NCBI RefSeq assembly: GCF_003258355.1
Contig: NZ_QKPO01000001.1
Location: 124,001-188,000, forward strand
Length of the DNA stretch: 64,000 bases
From: Confluentibacter sediminis
GTDB taxonomy: Bacteria > Bacteroidota > Bacteroidia > Flavobacteriales > Flavobacteriaceae
Direction: 5' to 3'
Below, piece after piece: positions 54,157 to 62,506 of this stretch. A model generated the notes under the pieces. The model saw nothing but the letters and a program-made list of their open reading frames with translations, had not been told where the DNA came from and searched no databases. The stretch's first letter is position 1. Each line of letters starts with the position of its first letter. A program made the translations under genes and the position numbers.

Positions 54157-55234
54157 AAAAACATTTGATGAATCAATGAAATTGGTTGGTTCTGATAACA
54201 AAATTAAGTCGGATTTACCAAAGGCAATAACAAAGCACTTAGATGTAATCCTTAGTAATTCAGAATCATCAAAAGGAGTGCTAACCGTTATTCTTACTAG
54301 CTTAGTCTATAAAACTCTAAACCCAGCACAGGATATTAGAAATCATCAAACGAGCATTGATAACGGATACTCCGGTAGAACATTTGATGCAAAGTATATT
54401 ACACCATTTCTAAAAAACGTAAAGTTTCCTTCAATGGCTGAAAGCGGTTGGTTGACACGTTCTCTTGAGCAAAAAGTTCCTTATGATAAAAATTACTCAG
54501 GAGCAATAAGGCCAGAAACACTAAAAACATCATTTTTAGAAACTATTGATTTTGTTCAAAAAGGTAAAGACTTGGACAAATGCTTGAGCTATTTAATGCA
54601 GGGATTAATCATCAAAAGAAACAATCAAGAAATTGACTTGGCAAAACCTTTAAATCTTCCAATTTCAACAATAATCCAATTACTTACAAACCACTTCAAT
54701 GCTAAATATATTGCCGACGGAGCTTCTCGTCTTCCTGTTTTAGCCTTGTTTGCTGCCTATGAGTGCCTAATGAAAGAAGCTAAAAGATTTGAAGGAAAAA
54801 CTCTTCTTAATATCGAAAGTCATACTTCAGCAGATACTAGAAGTGGAAGGATTGGAGATATTGATATTGTGGATGACAAAGGCAAAGAGTTCGAGGCAGT
54901 TGAAGTTAAGCACGGAATACAAATTAATGCACAGCTAGTAAAAGATGCTTTTGAAAAATTTAAGACAACACAGGTAAATAGATATTATTTATTGTCAACA
55001 GCTGATATAGACCCAAGTGAATCGAAAAATATCGAAGAAGAAATCGAAAGAATAAAGAACATTCACGGTTGTCACGTCATAGCGAATGGACTTATAAACT
55101 CTCTGAAGTATTATTTACGTCTTCTATCAGAGACGTCTGAATTTATATCTAACTATGTAAACTTAATAGAGTCTGACACAGCGTTGAAATATGAGCACAA
55201 GAAAAAATGGAATGAAATAATTTCAGCAATGTAA
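54137..55234 (+). CDS. Putative type II restriction endonuclease
   Basis: A 365-residue protein directly following the methyltransferase with overlapping frames. The C-terminal half contains a PD-(D/E)xK-like core: GDIDIVDDKGKEFEAVEVKH (about residues 239-258), with Asp, then Glu-x-Lys on the next strand. The N-terminal half has QDIRNHQTSIDNGYSGRTFD and MAESGWLTRSLEQ, which look like a conserved restriction-enzyme family I cannot name with certainty. Context (HTH controller, m5C methyltransferase) supports the call. Confidence 0.8.
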   Translation: MPNTFLKKTFDESMKLVGSDNKIKSDLPKAITKHLDVILSNSESSKGVLTVILTSLVYKTLNPAQDIRNHQTSIDNGYSGRTFDAKYITPFLKNVKFPSMAESGWLTRSLEQKVPYDKNYSGAIRPETLKTSFLETIDFVQKGKDLDKCLSYLMQGLIIKRNNQEIDLAKPLNLPISTIIQLLTNHFNAKYIADGASRLPVLALFAAYECLMKEAKRFEGKTLLNIESHTSADTRSGRIGDIDIVDDKGKEFEAVEVKHGIQINAQLVKDAFEKFKTTQVNRYYLLSTADIDPSESKNIEEEIERIKNIHGCHVIANGLINSLKYYLRLLSETSEFISNYVNLIESDTALKYEHKKKWNEIISAM

Positions 55235-55329
55235 TGTCCCCTATTAGCCTCTTCTAGCGCTCATTTGTAACGATTGCCAACTTAGAGGAATCAGTTATAA
55301 AACAAAAATAGATTTAAACAAACCAGTAT

Positions 55330-55785
55330 ATGAGCACCCATACTGACAAAGAAATTTACAGTTCCAGAGCATTAAACGCACCCGTAGAAATGGTGTATGA
55401 AGCCTTTGCCAATCCATTACATTTAAAAACATGGTGGGGTCCAGAAGGCTTTACCAATACCATACACGAATTTGACTTGCAACCCGGAGGCAAGTGGCTA
55501 TTAACCATGCACGGCCCCGAAAAGGGGAATTATGAAAATGCTTCTGTATTTAAAACGGTTGTTCCACATAAATTAGTGGCTTGGACACGGCTGTCACAAC
55601 CGCTGTTTGACATGGAAGTGGCTTTTGAAGAAATCAACCCCTCAAAAACAAACATAACTTTCCGCATGATTTTTAATACGGTTGGTGAGTGCCATAAAAT
55701 GAAAGCTTTTGTAGTGCCTAAAAATGAAGAAAACTTTGATAGGTTGGAGCGGGAACTACGCGTGATGTTAGAGGGCAAGAAATGA
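55330..55785 (+). CDS. SRPBCC family protein (AHSA1-like)
   Basis: A 151-residue AHSA1-type helix-grip protein: SRALNAPVEMVYEAFANPLH, WWGPEGFTNTIHEFDLQPGG, and the final FDRLERELRVMLEG helix. It resembles the gene at 49376 in type, and was probably next to the VOC cluster before the restriction-modification genes were inserted. It may bind a lipid-like ligand; no reaction can be named. Confidence 0.91.
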   Translation: MSTHTDKEIYSSRALNAPVEMVYEAFANPLHLKTWWGPEGFTNTIHEFDLQPGGKWLLTMHGPEKGNYENASVFKTVVPHKLVAWTRLSQPLFDMEVAFEEINPSKTNITFRMIFNTVGECHKMKAFVVPKNEENFDRLERELRVMLEGKK

Positions 55786-55836
55786 TAAGCCAAGATTCAA
55801 ATCCATAAAACTCCGAATAACACCTAGGGATAAAAA

Positions 55837-57318
55837 TCAATTCCCCTCATTCCCAAAAGCCTTCATTTCCTGCAAAGGCGCTAAAGTCTCATCATCTCCC
55901 CAAATGGCAGTGTCAAACTTTTTAAGACTTTGGTATGGCACTTTTTTAGGCTGGGTAATGGCGTTATAATCGTTAAGGGTTATCGGATTGTTGGCGGTTA
56001 TTAAGAGTTCCGTTTTTGTGCGGTTGTTGCCCTCAAGGGTAAAATCGGTGCTTAATTTATAACGGTCTTTACTGTTTTCAATAAGGGTTACATCGCGACT
56101 CACGTAAAAATAACTGCCGCTTTCGTGCTTGATATATTTAGGCTGGTAGGTGCTATCGCTTTGTTTTTGGTAAAGCACTAAGCCAGAGCTGAGGTTTTCT
56201 TCATACTTCACACCAAGCAAAAGTTTTAGATTCAGTTTGCTGCCATGTCTGTTTTCATAATAGCTATAGGTGGCTTTGGTAATGGCATAATCGCTATCGG
56301 TGACATATAATTTACCACTATATTTTGCTTTCCCTTTTCTGGGCTCGTAGCTTATAATATAGGTAAGCTGTTGGTTGTAAACGGTGATATCGTCTAGGGT
56401 GTAATCGTATAAGCGGGTGTCCAATACATTCATTAAAAATGAATTATCGTAAAACTGCGAATATTTTAGGGTGCGTCTGGTCGATTGTTTGAGGTCTTTT
56501 GAATTGAATTCTTCTTTTTTGGCTTTCTCTTGCTCTTTTTTTATTTCTGCAAACGATAAGGAATCTTCAATTTTAAAGAGACCAGTTTTTACTTTGTAGG
56601 TTTTGGTGGTGTCTAAATAGCGCAACATGATGTTTTTAGCACGCTGTTGTATATTATCTATAGAGAAATCTTTATCATGGTCTAACAGTAGAGTCACTTT
56701 GCTAACGGTGAGTTTAGAGGAGTCTTGGGTTTGTGTATAAAGCGATCCTTTTAAATCTTGATAGTTCACGATGTTGCTCGTCTTAATAGCTTTGGTCAAG
56801 GCTTGTAAATCGGTATTCACTTTGTCCAATTGTTGCTTTTTAACATGAGAGGCTTTATCGATTTCAAAATCCAGGTTTTCAAAATTGACATAATCGGCAA
56901 CTCTTCTAAAGATGTCGTATTGTCTTAAGGTGCTATTGTAATTCTTTTTGGAATAGCGTTTCACTCTGGCAATGATAGAATCTACATGAGGCTTTTTGTT
57001 GCTTATATAAACTTCGTCCAACTGATTGATGGCGGTCTCTAAAGCAATGATATAATTTAACGATTTAATATCGGCGACGGTAAGTGTTTTGGTGCTGTAA
57101 CCAATACTTGATATAGTTAAGCTGCTCGTCTCTTCTGGGGACGATAAGGTAAAATAACCTTCTTCGTTAGAGATGATGCCGCTAAATGCTCCTGTTTGTA
57201 TGGCAGCGAAGGGAATAGGGGCTTGGGTATTTTTATCAATGAGTTTGGCAGTAATAGGTTGTGCTGAAATAATTTGTAAACCGATACAAGTGATGATAAG
57301 AAATAAAGTGTTTTTCAT
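55837..57318 (-). CDS. Exported protein with carboxypeptidase-like regulatory domain
   Basis: A 493-residue protein with a signal peptide (FLIITCIGLQIISAQ), a CarboxypepD_reg-like beta domain (AKLIDKNTQAPIPFAAIQTG to about residue 90), and a large C-terminal part with predicted beta structure and a Lys/Glu-rich coil (IKKEQEKAKKEEFNSKDLK). There is no TonB plug or barrel, so it is not a receptor. The family is common in Bacteroidota cell envelopes; the role is unknown. Confidence 0.85.
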   Translation of the reverse strand: MKNTLFLIITCIGLQIISAQPITAKLIDKNTQAPIPFAAIQTGAFSGIISNEEGYFTLSSPEETSSLTISSIGYSTKTLTVADIKSLNYIIALETAINQLDEVYISNKKPHVDSIIARVKRYSKKNYNSTLRQYDIFRRVADYVNFENLDFEIDKASHVKKQQLDKVNTDLQALTKAIKTSNIVNYQDLKGSLYTQTQDSSKLTVSKVTLLLDHDKDFSIDNIQQRAKNIMLRYLDTTKTYKVKTGLFKIEDSLSFAEIKKEQEKAKKEEFNSKDLKQSTRRTLKYSQFYDNSFLMNVLDTRLYDYTLDDITVYNQQLTYIISYEPRKGKAKYSGKLYVTDSDYAITKATYSYYENRHGSKLNLKLLLGVKYEENLSSGLVLYQKQSDSTYQPKYIKHESGSYFYVSRDVTLIENSKDRYKLSTDFTLEGNNRTKTELLITANNPITLNDYNAITQPKKVPYQSLKKFDTAIWGDDETLAPLQEMKAFGNEGN

Positions 57319-57453
57319 AAAAATAGATTCAATATAAAAACGATTTGCAGGTGAATTTGTTACAAGGCAACTTTAAAAAAACGAATAAATTTCAGCCTTG
57401 ATAAATGTAACTATTTGAAAAGAAAAAAATTATAAATTACTGTTAATATAGTA

Positions 57454-57461
57454 TATATTTG
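57454..57461 (+). promoter_or_regulatory. -7 promoter box for ychF
   Basis: TATATTTG followed by CACTCGC, 66 bases before the ATG. The gap 57319-57527 otherwise holds only the two divergent promoter regions. Confidence 0.5.
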
Positions 57462-57527
57462 CACTCGCAAAAAACAGTATTTAAAACGAGTTCCTGTTAA
57501 AGCGGGAAAGACCAAAATGTCAAAAAA

Positions 57528-58622
57528 ATGAAAGCAGGAATTGTAGGATTGCCTAATGTTGGAAAATCAACCTTATTTAATTGTTTGTCTAATGCCAAAG
57601 CACAAAGTGCCAATTTTCCATTTTGTACTATCGAACCTAATATAGGGGTTGTAAACGTGCCAGATAGCAGATTGGAAAAACTGACCGAATTGGTGAAACC
57701 AGTTAGGGTACAGCCAGCCACTGTGGAGATTGTAGATATCGCAGGATTGGTAAAAGGCGCTAGTAAAGGAGAAGGTTTGGGCAATCAATTTTTAGCTAAT
57801 ATTAGAGAAACAGATGCCATTTTACACGTATTGAGATGTTTTGATAATGATAATATTGTACATGTTGATGGGAATGTGAATCCTATTCGGGATAAGGAAA
57901 CCATCGATATGGAATTGCAGTTGAAAGATTTGGAAACGGTAGATAAAAAGCTTGAAAAAGTAAAACGAGCGGCTAAAACAGGCAATAAAGAGGCTCAAAA
58001 AGAAGAAGCCGTTTTAATGAAAATAAAAGAAAACCTGGAAGCAGGTATCTCGATACGCGCATTGGAATTTAGTGAAGATGAGTATAATGATTTTGTAAGT
58101 CCAGCACAGTTTATTACAGACAAGCCAGTAATGTATGTTTGTAATGTAGATGAAGGTTCGGCTGTTTCAGGTAATAAATATGTAGAGCAAGTTAAAGAAG
58201 CCGTAAAAAATGAAAATGCCGAAGTATTGGTGTTGGCCGTTGCCATTGAAGCCGATATCAATGAGTTGGAAGATTATGAAGAGCGTAAAATGTTTTTACA
58301 GGATATAGGGTTGGATGAAGCAGGTTCGGCAAAATTAATACGCTCTGCCTACAAACTTTTAAATCAACAAACCTATTTTACGGCGGGCGTGAAAGAAGTT
58401 CGTGCTTGGACAATCGATATAGGAGCTACCGCACCACAGGCAGCAGGGGTGATTCACACCGATTTTGAAAAAGGATTTATTAGAGCTGAGGTGATTGCCT
58501 ATAACGACTATGTGACTTACGGTAGCGAGGTTAAAGTTAAAGAAGCCGGAAAAATGCGTGTGGAGGGGAAAAGCTATATCGTGAACGATGGCGATGTGAT
58601 GCATTTCTTGTTTAACGTATAG
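57528..58622 (+). CDS. ychF: Redox-regulated ATPase YchF
   Basis: Conserved Obg-related P-loop ATPase that binds ribosomes. G1 [18 protein letters not shown]3 [19 protein letters not shown], and the NxxE-type G4 form VCNVDEGS (the change from NKxD explains ATP preference). A coiled coil occupies about residues 125-165 and a TGS domain closes the protein ([19 protein letters not shown]). 364 residues is the standard length. Confidence 0.96.
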   Translation: MKAGIVGLPNVGKSTLFNCLSNAKAQSANFPFCTIEPNIGVVNVPDSRLEKLTELVKPVRVQPATVEIVDIAGLVKGASKGEGLGNQFLANIRETDAILHVLRCFDNDNIVHVDGNVNPIRDKETIDMELQLKDLETVDKKLEKVKRAAKTGNKEAQKEEAVLMKIKENLEAGISIRALEFSEDEYNDFVSPAQFITDKPVMYVCNVDEGSAVSGNKYVEQVKEAVKNENAEVLVLAVAIEADINELEDYEERKMFLQDIGLDEAGSAKLIRSAYKLLNQQTYFTAGVKEVRAWTIDIGATAPQAAGVIHTDFEKGFIRAEVIAYNDYVTYGSEVKVKEAGKMRVEGKSYIVNDGDVMHFLFNV

Positions 58623-58721
58623 ATTTAAAATAGCGGCAACAGATTAATTTTGAATATATACACAAAAGGATCTGCCTTTTGGATTATTAATAATTATTTT
58701 TGTTTTACAAATGTTTGCTTA

Positions 58722-59174
58722 ATGCCACTAATCGAAATTAAAACGACTATTGAAGCCGATTTAAAAACCTGCTTTGACTTGGCAAGGAATATTGATGTCC
58801 ATCAAGAATCCTTAAGTAAATCTCAAGAAAAGGCTATCGCAGGTAAAATTTCCGGATTGATAGGCTTGGGAGAATGGGTGAGCTGGGAAGCTAAACATTT
58901 TGGATTTGTACAGCATTTAACATCGAGGATTACCGAATTTGATTCCCCTAACTATTTTGTAGACGAAATGGTTTATGGTGCCTTTAAATCTTTCAAGCAT
59001 AAGCATAGTTTTAAAAAAGATGGGGATAAAACCATAATGGTTGATGCGTTTGATTTTGAATCTCCCTATGGGGTTATAGGTAAATTTGCTAATTGGTTGT
59101 TTCTTAAAAGATATATGACCAATCTTTTAACAACCAGAAATATATATATCAAAGAACGGGCAGAATCTCTTTGA
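58722..59174 (+). CDS. SRPBCC/polyketide cyclase-like protein
   Basis: A 150-residue soluble START-like protein: IEIKTTIEADLKTCFDLARN, SGLIGLGEWVSWEAKHFGF, and FVDEMVYGAFKSFKHKHSF. The start is the Met before PLIEIKT, which matches the family; the frame runs 24 codons further upstream through a Phe/Asn-rich stretch that looks non-coding. Third SRPBCC-type gene of the window, but of a different branch from the AHSA1 pair. The ligand is unknown. Confidence 0.87.
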   Translation: MPLIEIKTTIEADLKTCFDLARNIDVHQESLSKSQEKAIAGKISGLIGLGEWVSWEAKHFGFVQHLTSRITEFDSPNYFVDEMVYGAFKSFKHKHSFKKDGDKTIMVDAFDFESPYGVIGKFANWLFLKRYMTNLLTTRNIYIKERAESL

Positions 59175-59248
59175 GTTTTATTCATTGAACATCGTAATCG
59201 GTAAGGTTTTTGTATAAATAGTATACAATACAAGGCTATCTTGGCTGC

Positions 59249-60157
59249 ATGGAAACAAAAAAATCAAGAACATTTATTTATGGTGTTTTAATAGGCCTTT
59301 TAGGTATCGTGCTATTTTCATCTAAAGCGGTTATGGTCAAGTTAGCTTACCAATATCAAGTGGATGCATTAAGCCTGTTGCTGCTGCGAATGTTGTTTTC
59401 CTTTCCCTTTTATGTCGTTATTGCCATCATTTATGCTAGAAAAGAAAATACCCATGTCATTTTAAAAAGTGATTATGCTTGGGTGGTGTTTTTTGGGTTG
59501 GTAGGCTATTATTTGTCCAGTTATTTTGATTTTGTGGGCCTTCAATATATTAAAGCTAGTTTAGAGCGCATTATCTTGTTTTTATATCCTACCATCATTA
59601 TTATATTAAACAAGCTATTTTTAAAAAAACCTGTCAACACACGACAGGTACTCGCTATAGGGCTTACCTACTTTGGGATTATAATTACCTTTTGGGGAGA
59701 AGATGTTGTATCGGGAAGTCATCTATATTTAGGAGGCTTTTTAATTTTTCTTTGCGCCATAACGTATGCATCCTATTTAGTAGGTAGTGGTTGGTTAATT
59801 CCGAAATTTGGAGTTATGAGATTTACATCTTATGCCATGATCGTGTCTTGTATTTCGGTATTTATTCATTATTTGATAAGTAGCGAAACCAGTATCTTGG
59901 GCTATCCATGGGAAGTGTATCTTTTTGGCCTTTTAATAGCTGTTTTTGCTACAGTGATACCTTCATTTTTAGTGTCCATATCCATAAAAATGATAGATTC
60001 TTCAAATTTTGCTATTGTAGCTGGTGCAGGACCTATTTCAACCATTATTTTAGCAGGCATTTTTTTAGGGGAACAATTAACATGGCTACAGTTATTTGGT
60101 GCCTTGGTTGTTATTTTTGGTATCCTATTGGTGTCGCTTAAGAAAGTTAAGAGTTAG
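59249..60157 (+). CDS. DMT-superfamily transporter (EamA type)
   Basis: A 302-residue inner membrane protein with ten predicted helices in two EamA halves. The first half runs to about residue 150 (LLRMLFSFPFYVVIAIIYAR, YLSSYFDFVGLQYIKAS, IILFLYPTIIIILNK) and the second repeats the pattern (LVSISIKMIDSSNFAIVAG, ISTIILAGIFLGEQLTW). Such proteins export small metabolites or amino acids; the substrate is not visible. Confidence 0.92.
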   Translation: METKKSRTFIYGVLIGLLGIVLFSSKAVMVKLAYQYQVDALSLLLLRMLFSFPFYVVIAIIYARKENTHVILKSDYAWVVFFGLVGYYLSSYFDFVGLQYIKASLERIILFLYPTIIIILNKLFLKKPVNTRQVLAIGLTYFGIIITFWGEDVVSGSHLYLGGFLIFLCAITYASYLVGSGWLIPKFGVMRFTSYAMIVSCISVFIHYLISSETSILGYPWEVYLFGLLIAVFATVIPSFLVSISIKMIDSSNFAIVAGAGPISTIILAGIFLGEQLTWLQLFGALVVIFGILLVSLKKVKS

Positions 60158-60184
60158 GGGTTAAAAGTTGAAAGTTAAAGGTTA
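60144..60184 (+). repeat. Dispersed AGTTAAA repeat, copy 3
   Basis: A degenerate run of AGTTAAA, AGTTAGG, GGTTAAA and AGTTGAA units that begins within the last codons of the transporter gene and continues past its stop. Confidence 0.6.
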
Positions 60185-60347
60185 CTTAAACTAAACGACA
60201 AATAATTAAACAAATCAACATCCAGAACACAAATACTAACCAACCAACTTATCAAAAAATATTGTTAATTACTTTGTGTCATGGTAGTTTCATTTTTTAA
60301 ACCGAAATACTATATTAGCGTTCCCTCATAGAACATGCTAAAGATAT

Positions 60348-62198
60348 ATGATTGAACAAACCAATTACACCGAAGATAACATACGTTCGTTAGACTGGAA
60401 AGAACATATTCGTATGCGTCCGGGGATGTATATAGGTAAATTGGGCGATGGCTCTTCTCCAGATGACGGTATTTATATACTTTTAAAAGAGGTTTTAGAT
60501 AATTCCATAGACGAGTATGTTATGGGAGCAGGAAAAACCATTGAAATTTCCATTCAAGGGAACAAAGTAAACGTCCGAGATTATGGCCGTGGGATTCCTT
60601 TAGGAAAAGTGGTGGATGTAGTTTCTAAAATGAATACCGGTGGGAAGTACGATTCCAAAGCGTTTAAAAAATCAGTAGGGTTAAATGGTGTCGGTACAAA
60701 AGCCGTGAATGCCTTATCATCATTTTTCAGGGTCGAATCTACACGAGATAATAAGTCGGCCTCTGCAGAATTTGAACAAGGGAACTTAATCAATCAAGAT
60801 TTGTTGGATGATACATCCAGACGAAAAGGCACAAAGGTGTCTTTTATTCCTGATGAAATTATCTTTAAAAAATACAAATTCCGGAATGAGTATATTATAA
60901 AAATGCTCAAAAACTATGTATACCTAAATCCAGGTTTAACGATAGTTTATAACGGTGAAAAATATTTTAGTGAAAACGGACTTAAAGATTTATTAAGTGA
61001 AAATATTAATGAATCAGACAGAGCCTATCCAATAATTCACTTAAGAGGTGACGATATTGAAGTCGCTCTTACCCATAGTAAAACACAGTATAGTGAAGAG
61101 TACCATTCTTTTGTAAACGGACAAAATACGACACAAGGAGGGACGCATTTGGCGGCATTTAGAGAAGCCTTGGTAAAAACCATCCGTGAGTTTTATGGTA
61201 AAAATTATGATGCTTCAGATGTGCGTAAATCTGTTGTGTCTGCTATTGCTATCAAAGTCATGGAGCCTGTGTTTGAAAGTCAGACTAAAACCAAATTAGG
61301 TTCTACCGATATGGGTGGCGATCTTCCAACGGTAAGAACTTATATAAACGATTTTCTAAAAACCTATTTGGATAATTATTTACATAAAAATCCAGAAACG
61401 GCAGATAAAATCCAAAGAAAAATTCTTCAGGCAGAACGCGAGCGCAAAGAATTGTCTGGTATTAGGAAATTAGCAAAAGACAGAGCGAAAAAAGCCAGTC
61501 TTCATAATAAAAAACTACGTGATTGCCGTGTGCATTTTGGCGATATTAAAAATGATAGAAGTTTAGAGTCTACCTTATTTATTACCGAGGGAGATTCCGC
61601 ATCGGGAAGTATCACAAAGTCAAGAGATGTTAATACGCAAGCCGTTTTCAGCTTAAAAGGAAAACCGCTCAACTGTTATGGGTTAAGCAAAAAAATTGTT
61701 TATGAAAATGAAGAATTTAATTTGCTTCAAGCGGCGTTGAATATAGAGGAATCTTTAGAAGATTTAAGATATAATAATGTAGTAATAGCCACCGATGCCG
61801 ATGTAGATGGTATGCATATTCGATTGTTGCTTATTACCTTCTTTTTACAGTTTTTTCCAGAAGTTATAAAAGAAGGCCATTTGTATATTTTACAAACCCC
61901 TTTGTTTAGGGTTAGAAATAAAAAGGAGACTATTTATTGTTATTCTGATGAAGAACGTAAAGATGCTATCGAAAAATTAAAACCAAAACCAGAGATTACA
62001 CGATTTAAAGGGTTGGGTGAGATTTCACCAGATGAGTTTAAACATTTTATTGGAGAGAACATCCGTTTGGATCCTGTCATGCTCGACGATAACATGTCTA
62101 TTGAGAATTTATTGGAGTTTTATATGGGTAAAAACACACCTGATAGACAAGAGTTTATTATAGATAATTTGAAAGTAGAATTGGATATTATTGAATAA
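60348..62198 (+). CDS. parE: DNA topoisomerase IV subunit B ParE
   Basis: ATPase subunit of topoisomerase IV, which unlinks replicated chromosomes. GHKL motifs: [27 protein letters not shown] and [14 protein letters not shown]. The TOPRIM domain has [14 protein letters not shown] and [16 protein letters not shown]. At 616 residues it lacks the extra GyrB insert, which favours ParE over GyrB. parC follows 308 bases later. Confidence 0.94.
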   Translation: MIEQTNYTEDNIRSLDWKEHIRMRPGMYIGKLGDGSSPDDGIYILLKEVLDNSIDEYVMGAGKTIEISIQGNKVNVRDYGRGIPLGKVVDVVSKMNTGGKYDSKAFKKSVGLNGVGTKAVNALSSFFRVESTRDNKSASAEFEQGNLINQDLLDDTSRRKGTKVSFIPDEIIFKKYKFRNEYIIKMLKNYVYLNPGLTIVYNGEKYFSENGLKDLLSENINESDRAYPIIHLRGDDIEVALTHSKTQYSEEYHSFVNGQNTTQGGTHLAAFREALVKTIREFYGKNYDASDVRKSVVSAIAIKVMEPVFESQTKTKLGSTDMGGDLPTVRTYINDFLKTYLDNYLHKNPETADKIQRKILQAERERKELSGIRKLAKDRAKKASLHNKKLRDCRVHFGDIKNDRSLESTLFITEGDSASGSITKSRDVNTQAVFSLKGKPLNCYGLSKKIVYENEEFNLLQAALNIEESLEDLRYNNVVIATDADVDGMHIRLLLITFFLQFFPEVIKEGHLYILQTPLFRVRNKKETIYCYSDEERKDAIEKLKPKPEITRFKGLGEISPDEFKHFIGENIRLDPVMLDDNMSIENLLEFYMGKNTPDRQEFIIDNLKVELDIIE

Positions 62199-62298
62199 TG
62201 AGTATCTAAAATTATCTACTTCGTATTTTAAGGGGTAAAAAATAAGAATTTGATATAAAATTTAGTTAAAAAAGAATTATAATATAGAAGTTTAGGCG

Positions 62299-62306
62299 TA
62301 AATTTG
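62299..62306 (+). promoter_or_regulatory. -7 promoter box upstream of parC
   Basis: TAAATTTG in the parE-parC gap. The predicted start is near 62312, so a message would contain the 44-codon frame at 62363 and then parC. Confidence 0.55.
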
Positions 62307-62362
62307 CAGCGAAAAAGTAAAATTAATATAACCTGACGATTCAGGTTTAAAACGAAACAGAT

Positions 62363-62497
62363 ATGTTATATTCAAAAGAAACTAAATTAGTAAGAAGAGA
62401 GGTTTATGATTTTGTAACTGCATTTAACAGAAACATAACAAAAGTAAAAACTAAATTCTCAGGAAAGACCATGCTTACTGGGAGGCCAAAAATATAG
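62363..62497 (+). CDS. Possible 44-residue small protein between parE and parC
   Basis: An open frame starting MLYSKETKLVRREVYDFVTA and ending TGRPKI. It is basic (many Lys and Arg) and has no signal. It lies downstream of a good -7 box and ends 9 bases before the parC start, an arrangement compatible with a short leader gene or a small DNA-associated protein. No family is recognised, so it is a candidate only. Confidence 0.45.
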   Translation: MLYSKETKLVRREVYDFVTAFNRNITKVKTKFSGKTMLTGRPKI

Positions 62498-62506
62498 TAA
62501 AAATTA

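Noticed and set aside
54137-55234. Assignment of the nuclease to a named family such as SacI-type
   Set aside because: I first thought of SacI but its remembered motifs do not match; only a PD-(D/E)xK-like core can be supported.
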